Assembly: GCA_025355255.1 (NCBI GenBank)
Contig: JANYAA010000263.1
Span: 1-6,214 of the forward strand
DNA from: Chloroflexota bacterium
GTDB taxonomy: Bacteria; Chloroflexota; Limnocylindria; Limnocylindrales; CSP1-4
Length of the DNA stretch: 6,214 bases
Direction: 5' to 3'
Shown here: piece after piece, positions 1-5,289 of the stretch
How the letters are laid out: the number at the start of each line of letters is the position of its first letter
Position numbering within the stretch: the first letter of the stretch is position 1
The notes under the pieces: model-generated
What the model saw: the letters and a program-made list of their open reading frames with translations, nothing else
What the model was told of the DNA's origin: nothing
The model's database searches: none
Program-made: the position numbers and the translations under genes

Positions 1-152
1 TACAACAACACAATGGGGCACCAGGCGGGCGATCGGCTGCTCCAGGAGATCGCGCTCGCGATCCCGGAGGCTGCGCGCGCCAGCGATGCGACGTTCCGGT
101 ACGGCGGCGACGAATTCACGGTGATGCTCCCGGGCAGCGACGGTGCGGGTAT
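1..152 (+). other. Displaced GGDEF core of the neighbouring cyclase, opposite orientation
   Basis: Plus-strand frame 1 repeats the YNNTMGHQAGD segment of the minus-strand cyclase, then continues in frame with what that protein lacks: an RxxD motif (RASD, 76-87), five residues, then RYGGDEF (97-117) and VMLPGSD. RxxD five residues before GG(D/E)EF is the standard spacing of the c-di-GMP inhibitory I-site, as in PleD. The intact active-site signature suggests a catalytically competent, product-inhibited cyclase. The GGDEF-like reading ends about 150; beyond that the plus frame is antisense to the cyclase. This is not an independent gene. It is most likely the true continuation of the cyclase placed in the wrong orientation. 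Confidence 0.8.
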
Positions 153-228
153 GCGCAGCCTCCGGGATCGCGAGCGCGATCTCCTGGAGCAGCCGATCGC
201 CCGCCTGGTGCCCCATTGTGTTGTTGTA
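1..228. repeat. Perfect 76-bp inverted repeat with 76-bp spacer (fold-back junction)
   Basis: Bases 1-76 are the exact reverse complement of bases 153-228; the match breaks at 77/152. The 153-228 arm is in its proper place in the minus-strand GGDEF gene. The 1-76 arm repeats the same coding segment on the plus strand. The spacer 77-152 does not match its own reverse complement; read on the plus strand it is the natural next part of the domain. The repeat reaches the first base of the window and may extend beyond it. The arrangement fits a fold-back chimera or an assembly hairpin at a contig end. A biological inverted duplication is possible but less likely. Confidence 0.95.
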
Positions 229-2685
229 GGCGCTGAACTCGTCAAGGTCGATCATGACGAGGCCGAACGGTTCGCCCGCCTTCACCGCTCGCACGAGCCG
301 CTCGCTGAACGCGCCCCGGTTGAGCAGGCCTGTGAGAGGATCGGTCCGGGCCCGGACCTCGGCCGCCTCGAGCGTCTGCGCATTGCGCAGGGCGATGGAG
401 ACCTGGGCGGCAAACAGCTTGACGAGGTCGAACTCCTCGTCGGTGAAGGGCTCGCGCCTGCCCAGGCGCTCCACGGTGAGGACGCCCGTTGCCATGCCGG
501 CCGTGCCGCCCAGCAGTGGCACGACGATGAGGCTGCCGTCAACCGGCCCAACCGCGGGGTCCACATACACGCGCTCGTCTGCCCGCTCGTCCTCCACCAG
601 CACGGCCCGGTTGTGGTGCACCGCCCAGGGGGCGATGCCCTGCTCGCCTGCGAGCCACGGCTTCATCAGCTCCGGCGCCGAGACACCGCGCGCCGAGATG
701 GGCACGAGGACGCCGGTTGCGGTGTCCACGACTTCGATCGCGATGTTGTCGCTTCGGACCAGCGCCCAGAGCCGATCGGTGATCTGGTTCAGGATGGTGC
801 GGCGGTCCAGGATCGTGAGGATGTCCTCGGTGGTGCGCAGCAGGTCGTGTTGGGCGCGGAGCCGGCGCTCCAGCGTCACCGACTGGAGGCGCAGGCGCTC
901 GGTTGCATCTGCGCCGGCCATCGCCTGCGCTGCGAAGGAGGCGTAGATCGCAAGCAGCCGCAAGTCGTCGTCTGTGAAGTGGCGTGCGACGGCGTAGGTG
1001 AGCACCACCACCCCGAGGCAGGCTCCCTCGTGCACCATCGGGGCGAGCAGCATGCTCTGGGGTGCTTCCGGCTTGGCGCCAGGGCTCCCCATCGCGCGCG
1101 CATCGGCTGCCACGTCGTCGATCACCTGCGCCACACGGTAGCGGGCCACCCACCCGGCGATCCCTTCGCCGACGGCCAGCGTCATGGCCGCCCCAGCCTC
1201 CGCGTCGTAGGAGCCGCCGGGGCCATGCCAGGTCACCGGGATCAGCTTGCCGCCGCTGACGCGGTAGACGCGGGCCGTGTCGTACTCGATCAGCTCACGC
1301 AGCTCGGTGGCGATGGCGTGCCCGATGTGGCCCACGTCCGACAGGCCGGACAGACGCGCGCCGAGCCGCTGGATCGCCTGGAGCTGCGCTGCCCACGCCG
1401 CCATGCGCCCAAACGTCCTGGCCGACCGCATGGCGATCGCCGCATCACCCGCCAGGGCTTCGACGGCATCGAGATCCGGTTGTCGCCAGCGGTGCGGCCG
1501 CTCGTGTCCGAGGTAGAGCGACCCGTGGTGCTGGTGGCCTTCGATGAGCGGCGCGACGAGCAGGGTGTTCACGCCCTCGGCCAGCGCCGTCGCCCGCAGC
1601 GCGCTCGCGCCGCGCGGGGCGTCGGGACCGGCAAGGAGCACTGGACGGCGGGGCGGGACGTCGTGCGGGCCCACCCGCTGCTCCTCGACGCGCCGCGCCT
1701 GGTCGATGAACGCCTCGGAGAACCCGCTGCCTGGCTGCGCGGTGACACGGCGGTCCCCGTCGTGGAGGACGATCGCCACGCGGTCGGCGCCAAACAGGAC
1801 ACGCCCGTGGTCGCCCAAGTCCTGCGCCACGCCGTTGACGTCAAGGCGCGAAGCGAGGTCTGTGGCGACGCGGCGGAGCGCCTCCGACCGCCGCAGCCGG
1901 GCCGCCGCCTGCTCGGTGGCCCAAGCGCCGTGGATCAGCGTGGCCAACGTCCGGGCGATGGCCATGGCCAGCCGGCGGCCGTCGTCCGACCCCAGCTGCA
2001 CGGCGCCTGCGATCACGAGCACGCCCCACGGCGACTCGCCGCCGCGGATCGACACCGCCAGCTCGTCGGTCCCGAGGCCAAGGACCGGTGAGGGGCCCGG
2101 CAGGCCCGGCAGGCCTGGCCGGGCGTGGACTGGCTCAGGCCCGCCCATCGCAAGCGCAAACGGGTCACGATCCGCGCCAACGCGTCGGACCACGGGCTCT
2201 CTGCCGCCCTCTGCGGCGCCCGCCCTGGCGACAAGCCCGCCCGGTCGCTGCTCCCAGACACCCACGAACGCAGCACCCGTGATGGTCCGGATCCTTCGGC
2301 ACGCCTCATCGAGAGCCGAGTCCACGCCGCTCGGGAAGGAGGCGATCTCGGCGAGGTCCGCAAGCAGGTCCAGACCGGCGGGCGTATCGGCGAGGGTGGC
2401 CGCGGTCGTGGCACGGCGCAGGGGCCCAAGCGGCGCCTGCTCCGATGGGCTGCAGGGCTCGGCCTCCGCCGACGCGAGGAACCGCTGGAGATCGGCGAGC
2501 CGGTACCGGCGATCTCCGCGCTCATTGATGCGGATGTAGCGGAGCCTTCCGGCGTCGCTCCAGGTGCGCACGGTGTTGGGGTGCACGCCCAAGACGGCAG
2601 CGGCGCGCGCCACGGAGAGACTTGCATCACCGGGCCTGGCGGACCGGCTGGAGGTTCGGGTTGGACCGGCGGGTAGCGCAGACAT
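1..2685 (-). CDS. HTH + multi-GAF + GGDEF diguanylate cyclase (3' end missing or scrambled)
   Basis: Probable sensor diguanylate cyclase making c-di-GMP from two GTP, fused to a DNA-binding domain. The frame is open from ATG 2685 to the window edge without a stop. Residues about 22-71 resemble an excisionase/MerR winged helix (VARAAAVLGVHPNTVRTW, then a DRRYRLADLQRFL end). Four GAF-like segments follow at about 104-255 (most degenerate), 270-422, 433-590 and 611-770. The GGDEF domain starts near 778 (DPLTGLLNR), with MIDLDEFSAYNNTMGHQAGD at 811-830. No transmembrane segment is visible, so it is probably cytoplasmic. After residue 844 (base 154) the sequence stops looking like GGDEF: the 51 codons below it are spacer read backwards and then antisense to the domain itself. 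The real C-terminus is therefore absent. An in-frame TAA at 2712-2710 limits the start, ATG 2685 is the best choice, and no clear Shine-Dalgarno is seen. Domain calls are firm for HTH and GGDEF, moderate for the GAF boundaries; ligands are unknown. Confidence 0.88.
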   Translation of the reverse strand, partial: MSALPAGPTRTSSRSARPGDASLSVARAAAVLGVHPNTVRTWSDAGRLRYIRINERGDRRYRLADLQRFLASAEAEPCSPSEQAPLGPLRRATTAATLADTPAGLDLLADLAEIASFPSGVDSALDEACRRIRTITGAAFVGVWEQRPGGLVARAGAAEGGREPVVRRVGADRDPFALAMGGPEPVHARPGLPGLPGPSPVLGLGTDELAVSIRGGESPWGVLVIAGAVQLGSDDGRRLAMAIARTLATLIHGAWATEQAAARLRRSEALRRVATDLASRLDVNGVAQDLGDHGRVLFGADRVAIVLHDGDRRVTAQPGSGFSEAFIDQARRVEEQRVGPHDVPPRRPVLLAGPDAPRGASALRATALAEGVNTLLVAPLIEGHQHHGSLYLGHERPHRWRQPDLDAVEALAGDAAIAMRSARTFGRMAAWAAQLQAIQRLGARLSGLSDVGHIGHAIATELRELIEYDTARVYRVSGGKLIPVTWHGPGGSYDAEAGAAMTLAVGEGIAGWVARYRVAQVIDDVAADARAMGSPGAKPEAPQSMLLAPMVHEGACLGVVVLTYAVARHFTDDDLRLLAIYASFAAQAMAGADATERLRLQSVTLERRLRAQHDLLRTTEDILTILDRRTILNQITDRLWALVRSDNIAIEVVDTATGVLVPISARGVSAPELMKPWLAGEQGIAPWAVHHNRAVLVEDERADERVYVDPAVGPVDGSLIVVPLLGGTAGMATGVLTVERLGRREPFTDEEFDLVKLFAAQVSIALRNAQTLEAAEVRARTDPLTGLLNRGAFSERLVRAVKAGEPFGLVMIDLDEFSAYNNTMGHQAGDRLLQEIALAIPEAAHTRTVAAREHHREFVAAVPERRIAGARSLRDRERDLLEQPIARLVPHCVVV
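2094..2120. repeat. Three tandem 9-bp units inside the cyclase gene
   Basis: GGCCCGGCA occurs at 2094-2102 and 2103-2111, followed by a third copy with two changes (GGCCTGGCC, 2112-2120). On the coding (minus) strand it encodes a Gly-Leu-Pro rich stretch near residues 190-198 in the first, degenerate GAF-like segment. The unit is a multiple of three, so gain or loss of a copy would keep the frame. It is probably a flexible insertion or loop. Confidence 0.7.
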
Positions 2686-2759
2686 CGCAGTCCGATGAAT
2701 GTCCGCTACTTAACAGCGCTTGCCAATAGGCCGATTGGCGCATTTCGCCGCGGACTGCG
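2686..2759. promoter_or_regulatory. Nested inverted repeats upstream of the HTH-GAF-GGDEF gene
   Basis: The 110 bases between the small membrane protein (stop at 2796) and the cyclase ATG (2685) hold two symmetrical elements. An outer 9-bp perfect inverted repeat pairs 2686-2694 (CGCAGTCCG) with 2751-2759 (CGGACTGCG), and its proximal arm touches the start codon. Inside it an 18-bp dyad at 2722-2739 (GCCAAT, A, GGCC, G, ATTGGC) is symmetrical except for one pair. On the minus strand TTGGCA (2726-2721) could be a -35 and TTAAGT (2713-2708) a poor -10, but their spacing is too short for them to work together. The dyad could be an operator, perhaps bound by the gene's own HTH domain; that role is inferred. 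Confidence 0.45.
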
Positions 2760-2795
2760 TCAGCCGGTGGCTCCGAGCGTTGCTTCCGATCCAGA

Positions 2796-3068
2796 TCAGG
2801 AGTCGGCAGGGCCTTTGGGCGCTGTGAAGCGCAGGTAGGCCGCGGTGATCGCCACGCTCGCGACGCCGACCAGCAGCACGAGGCCGATCGCCGCGCCTGG
2901 GTCGCCCACAAGGCCGGGACCCTGCCCCGAGCTCCGAGGATCGCCGACGGTTGCGCTGGTTGGCTCGGGTGAGGCGCTGAAGACGGCCGGTGCCCCGGCC
3001 AGCGCCACCGCGAGCCACAGCGCAACGAGCATGGCGCCAAACGCGGCGACGCGGCGACGGGACCTCAC
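2796..3068 (-). CDS. Small membrane protein with signal-like N-terminus
   Basis: Unrecognised 90-residue protein. GTG at 3068 is chosen because it overlaps the TGA of the upstream gene (3067-3065) in a GTGA 4-bp junction typical of translational coupling. It also leaves a good signal-type N-terminus: RSRRR, a hydrophobic run at about residues 7-30, and a possible cleavage near VFSA at 29-32. A Pro/Gly/Ser linker (33-57) is followed by a second hydrophobic segment (about 58-79) and a short tail (RFTAPKGPADS). The likely form is a small single- or double-spanning membrane protein, with the linker outside and the tail inside if the first segment is cleaved. A TTG at 3092 would add eight charged residues and is less likely. 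Pairing with the GIDE-like gene suggests the two act together at the membrane, but no function can be assigned. Confidence 0.7.
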   Translation of the reverse strand: MRSRRRVAAFGAMLVALWLAVALAGAPAVFSASPEPTSATVGDPRSSGQGPGLVGDPGAAIGLVLLVGVASVAITAAYLRFTAPKGPADS

Positions 3069-3787
3069 CGGAGCCCGCCGATCAGCGCCCAAGCCAGACC
3101 CGCACCGACTCCTGCCACACCCGCTGCGAGCAGCGCCGCCGCCGCCCGCGTGGTCCCGCGATGGCCTTCGGCCAGCACCCGCATCGCGTCGGCAGGCTCC
3201 ATGGTCGTCAGGATCAGCGGCCGCCCCAGGCCAGCCCGGAGGATGGGGCCGCGGACGGGATCAGTGCTTGGCACGCCCAGCGCCAGCGCGTGGTCCACGG
3301 TGCTCAGCAGCTCCACCCGGAGCCGCGCAGGCGTTGCAGGAGGCGTTCCCTCTGGCACACGGTCCGCGATCTCGCCGGCCATCCCTTCGGACTCCCGCGC
3401 AACCACCACGAGCCCCACGTCGAGGGCCATCTCATCCACGCTGATTGCGGACAGCCCGCCGGCGACGGAGAACGGGACGACATCGCGCACGTCGGCCACG
3501 ACGGTCCACGCACTGCGCCGTCCGGTCCGCAGGGCGAGGCGCGAGCGCCGCAGCACCAACGGGCGATCGTTCTCATCGAAGAATTCGGCGTCGCTGTCGA
3601 TGCGGCCGCCCACGGCGACATACCGCTGCGCGCCAGACTCGGCGAGGCGGACGGCTTCTTCCACCGGGACCACCGGCGTGGCGGCGAGGATGCGTCCGAT
3701 GCGGCCCCTCGGGCCGAGCTGGCGGAGGAGCACCCAGCCGGCGGCGAGCGCCGCAAGACCGGCAGCGATGAGGAAGAGGGGACTCAC
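3065..3787 (-). CDS. GIDE-domain-like two-TM membrane protein
   Basis: A 240-residue protein with a hydrophobic N-terminal helix (about residues 3-22), a soluble middle, and a C-terminal hydrophobic helix (about 216-237). After the first helix, ILAATPVVPVEEAV leads into a stretch with VAVGGRIDSDAEFFDENDRPLVLRRSRL. This layout recalls bacterial proteins annotated with the GIDE domain of the mitochondrial ligase MUL1/MAPL, which lack the RING finger. No Cys/His zinc cluster is visible here, so ubiquitin-ligase activity should not be inferred despite the family name. The GTG start at 3787 is supported by a TATCAT box 7 nt upstream and no Shine-Dalgarno, the usual leaderless arrangement. It is the first gene of a unit with the small membrane protein. 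The family assignment is by overall resemblance only; that it is a real membrane protein gene is more secure. Confidence 0.7.
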   Translation of the reverse strand: MSPLFLIAAGLAALAAGWVLLRQLGPRGRIGRILAATPVVPVEEAVRLAESGAQRYVAVGGRIDSDAEFFDENDRPLVLRRSRLALRTGRRSAWTVVADVRDVVPFSVAGGLSAISVDEMALDVGLVVVARESEGMAGEIADRVPEGTPPATPARLRVELLSTVDHALALGVPSTDPVRGPILRAGLGRPLILTTMEPADAMRVLAEGHRGTTRAAAALLAAGVAGVGAGLAWALIGGLR

Positions 3788-3794
3788 GGCCGGG

Positions 3795-3800
3795 ATGATA
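3795..3800 (-). promoter_or_regulatory. -10 box TATCAT, 7 nt before GTG 3787
   Basis: On the minus strand TATCAT (3800-3795) is followed by seven bases and the GTG start of the GIDE-like gene. This is the expected spacing for a promoter whose transcript begins at the start codon. No purine-rich ribosome-binding site lies between. A clear -35 is not seen. Confidence 0.55.
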
Positions 3801-3914
3801 GCCCGCGGCCGCAGCGCATCCGGGAATCAACAGGCCCGGAGGAACCTACTCGACACGTGGACCTTGATGTCATCGCCGCCATTAGTGTCGCTCAGCCCCT
3901 CCGGACCGTGATCC

Positions 3915-3944
3915 AACGTACTCGCGGCTGGCCGGTTGGGTCAA
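3915..3944 (-). promoter_or_regulatory. Candidate sigma-70-type promoter upstream of the GIDE-like gene
   Basis: On the minus strand TTGACC (3944-3939) resembles a -35 and TACGTT (3920-3915) a -10, with an 18-bp spacer. Transcription would begin near 3908 and give a leader of about 120 nt before GTG 3787. It could be an alternative to the leaderless box at 3800-3795, or drive a short RNA. The boxes match consensus only in part. Confidence 0.4.
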
Positions 3945-4014
3945 CACCCTTGTCCACCAAACGAGTGCTGACGCGCCGACAAGTTGTGTACCGCGCGTCC
4001 ACAAGCGTGTTGCG

Positions 4015-4042
4015 GGCGCCCAAACGCCGATCAGCGGGCGCC
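4015..4042 (-). terminator. 7-bp GC hairpin overlapping the stop of the PQQ-like gene
   Basis: GGCGCCC (4015-4021) pairs perfectly with GGGCGCC (4036-4042) around a 14-nt loop that includes the stop codon (4033-4031) of the minus-strand gene. There is no following U-run, so it is not a standard intrinsic terminator. It may stabilise a 3' end or simply reflect GC-rich sequence. Confidence 0.3.
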
Positions 4043-4603
4043 GCGCCCCGTGGCCGGATCAAGTGCCCGAATCTCGCCGGCGAAGCTCGTCAGGACCAGC
4101 TTGCCGCCGACCAGCTCGGCTGCCGCTACCACGTCGGAGTGGGCAACCCGCCAGGCGACTTCGCCGCTGGCCTCGATGGCGAAGGTCTCGATCTCGGCCT
4201 GCACCAGGATGTGCGCAAGACGTGACGAGCCCAGCACCACCACGACGGGTGACGCAGACCGGTGGTGCCAGCGCAGGGCGCCCGTCCGCGCTTCAAAGGC
4301 GTACACATGAAAGCCGTACTTGACGACCAGCAACCCCGCCGTGTCCCAGTAGAACCCGGCTGGCGCATCGCTGATGGTGGAGGCGAGACGTGCTGTCCAC
4401 GCGCCCGCGGGGGACTCCACGCGCATCTCCGCTCGACAGCGCCGGTCCGGATCGGACCCGACGAGCGCGCCGTGGTCCTCGAGCGTGCCGCCGGTCTCGG
4501 TCAGCGCGAACACCGCCGCCGCAGACCCGCTCCCGGCCCAGCGCAGCGAGGCGCGAATGCCGCCGGGGAACGCGATGACGGCGTGGCTGACCTCGGTTGC
4601 CAT
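4031..4603 (-). CDS. PQQ-like beta-propeller repeat protein, function unknown
   Basis: A 190-residue protein whose C-terminal half carries propeller-type repeats: VYAFEARTGALRWHH (100-114), then ETFAIEASGEVAWRV (139-153), then GEIRALDPATG (176-186). Each has the pattern hydrophobic-A-x-D/E-x-x-T/S-G-x-x-x-W typical of PQQ/WD-like blades, though the last lacks the W. About three blades is too few for a closed propeller, so it may be a partial propeller or associate with itself. The N-terminal 60 residues are not recognised. No signal peptide or membrane segment is visible, so it is probably cytoplasmic, unlike PQQ dehydrogenases and BamB, which are exported. It lies 29 bp after the YbaK-family gene on the same strand and is probably co-transcribed. 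No Shine-Dalgarno or TANNNT box precedes ATG 4603. No enzymatic role can be assigned. Confidence 0.7.
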   Translation of the reverse strand: MATEVSHAVIAFPGGIRASLRWAGSGSAAAVFALTETGGTLEDHGALVGSDPDRRCRAEMRVESPAGAWTARLASTISDAPAGFYWDTAGLLVVKYGFHVYAFEARTGALRWHHRSASPVVVVLGSSRLAHILVQAEIETFAIEASGEVAWRVAHSDVVAAAELVGGKLVLTSFAGEIRALDPATGRGAR

Positions 4604-4632
4604 CAGGATGGGCGGTGGACGGCGCGGGCTGG

Positions 4633-5187
4633 TCAGGCGCCAGCGGGCGGTTCGGCTGCCTGGGCGGCCTCGACGTCGGCGGCCCAGCGCACTTCGCAGA
4701 TGGGCGCGACGTGGGCGTTCGACAGCATGCGCAAGGTGCCAGGCGGGACGGGGAACACCGCCGTGGAGGTTCCCGCGGCGGACCAGACCGTCTGGAAGCG
4801 GCCGAGGTCGGGGTCCATCACGACGCGGAGGCCGGCGGCATGACCGATGGGTGGGATCCCGCCGATCGTATAGCCGGTCAGCTCCTTGGCCTCAGCAGCC
4901 GTTGCGCGCCGGATATCGGGCTCACCGGTGACCGCGGCCAGACGGGCCAAGTCCACGCGATTGGGCCCTGACACCAGACACAGGACCGGCGCCAGGCCAC
5001 CATCGTCCGCTCGACACACAAAGACCAGGGACTTCACGATCTGGCCAATCTCGGCCCCGACCGCCGCGGCCGCCTCTTCCGCGGTGTGGGTGCCCTCGGG
5101 GAAGACGTGGATGTCCAGGCGCACGCCCTTGCGCGCGGCAGCGTCCATGACGCGCTGAACTGCAGCGTGGAGCGGGGCTTCGGGCAC
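4633..5187 (-). CDS. YbaK/EbsC-family aminoacyl-tRNA deacylase
   Basis: Probable trans-editing enzyme hydrolysing mischarged aminoacyl-tRNA (family members clear Cys-tRNAPro, Ala-tRNAPro and similar) in the cytoplasm. From GTG 5187 it is 184 residues. Family landmarks appear in order: THTAEEAAAAVG (33-44), QIVKSLVF (49-56) with the conserved Lys52, the CLVSGPNRVDLARL stretch (70-83), TGYTIGGIPPIGH (104-116) with the GxxPxGH signature, and WSAAGTSTAVFPVPP toward the C-terminus. Length is ordinary to slightly long for the family, with an Ala/Glu/Pro tail. The frame stays open upstream to 5343, but that part is low-complexity and overlaps the divergent promoter region. The start is set at GTG 5187 by a TAAACT box 7 nt upstream and the onset of family similarity. 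Substrate specificity (YbaK, ProX or other subgroup) cannot be read from the sequence. Confidence 0.9.
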   Translation of the reverse strand: MPEAPLHAAVQRVMDAAARKGVRLDIHVFPEGTHTAEEAAAAVGAEIGQIVKSLVFVCRADDGGLAPVLCLVSGPNRVDLARLAAVTGEPDIRRATAAEAKELTGYTIGGIPPIGHAAGLRVVMDPDLGRFQTVWSAAGTSTAVFPVPPGTLRMLSNAHVAPICEVRWAADVEAAQAAEPPAGA

Positions 5188-5194
5188 GGCGCGG

Positions 5195-5200
5195 AGTTTA
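5195..5200 (-). promoter_or_regulatory. -10 box TAAACT, 7 nt before GTG 5187
   Basis: On the minus strand TAAACT (5200-5195) precedes the YbaK-family GTG start by exactly seven bases, without a Shine-Dalgarno sequence. It fits a leaderless promoter and decides the start codon. Confidence 0.6.
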
Positions 5201-5276
5201 CCGCAATCGAGGCCGTGGCCATGCCCACGCCCCCCCCGCCCAGTCCACGCCCGTGCCCGGTTCGCGGAAGGGCGAG

Positions 5277-5282
5277 TAGGAT
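5277..5282 (+). promoter_or_regulatory. -10 box TAGGAT, 7 nt before ATG 5290
   Basis: TAGGAT stands seven bases before the thiamine pyrophosphokinase ATG, matching the leaderless spacing. The AGGA within it (5278-5281) could instead serve as a Shine-Dalgarno sequence at 8 nt, so this case is ambiguous. Confidence 0.45.
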
Positions 5283-5289
5283 CGGCGTG

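Larger units (their letters stand above)
3788..4030. other. Non-coding region between two minus-strand units
   Basis: No convincing coding frame lies on either strand in these 243 bases. It holds the TATCAT box of the downstream gene, a TCCGGG/CCCGGA inverted repeat (3819-3824 with 3835-3840), a candidate -35/-10 promoter at 3944-3915, two 9-mers resembling degenerate DnaA boxes (TTGTCCACC 3950-3958, TTGTGTACC 3984-3992), a direct repeat ACAAGNNGTGT at 3979-3989 and 4001-4011, and part of a hairpin at the previous gene's end. No recognised riboswitch or small RNA core was found. Confidence 0.6.
5188..5289. promoter_or_regulatory. Divergent promoter region, YbaK-family gene and thiN
   Basis: These 102 bases separate two divergently read genes. 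Each side has a TANNNT box 7 nt from its start codon (5200-5195 minus; 5277-5282 plus). The middle is C-rich (a run of C near 5229-5236) with no strong -35 match for either side. No thiamine (TPP) riboswitch is recognisable, and the plus-strand leader would be too short to hold one if transcription starts at the ATG. Confidence 0.5.

Noticed and set aside
13..2091. A 692-codon open frame on the plus strand starting with a GGDEF motif.
   Set aside because: Only bases 13 to about 150 read as real protein (the displaced GGDEF core). The rest is antisense to the cyclase, whose minus-strand frame shows clear HTH, GAF and GGDEF motifs. Long antisense frames are common in GC-rich DNA.
1544..2539. 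A 331-codon plus-strand open frame.
   Set aside because: Low-complexity Ser/Arg/Ala composition and wholly antisense to the GAF region of the cyclase; no domain-like pattern.
3829..3850. Resemblance of CAGGCCCGGAGGAACC to the conserved loop of bacterial SRP (4.5S) RNA.
   Set aside because: The diagnostic GGAAGGNAGCA part is absent and no long flanking helix was found.
4015..4042. Strong intrinsic terminator after the PQQ-like gene.
   Set aside because: The stem is good but no U-tract follows, so it is listed only as a low-confidence hairpin.
2990..4225. A 411-codon plus-strand open frame.
   Set aside because: Its translation is rich in Arg, Pro and His without any family motif. It lies antisense to the two membrane-protein genes and the end of the PQQ-like gene, which have sensible hydrophobic segments and repeats.
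5188..5289. Possible TPP riboswitch ahead of thiamine pyrophosphokinase.
   Set aside because: The conserved CUGAGA and ACCUGAUCUGG-type elements are absent, and the promoter appears to sit right before the ATG.
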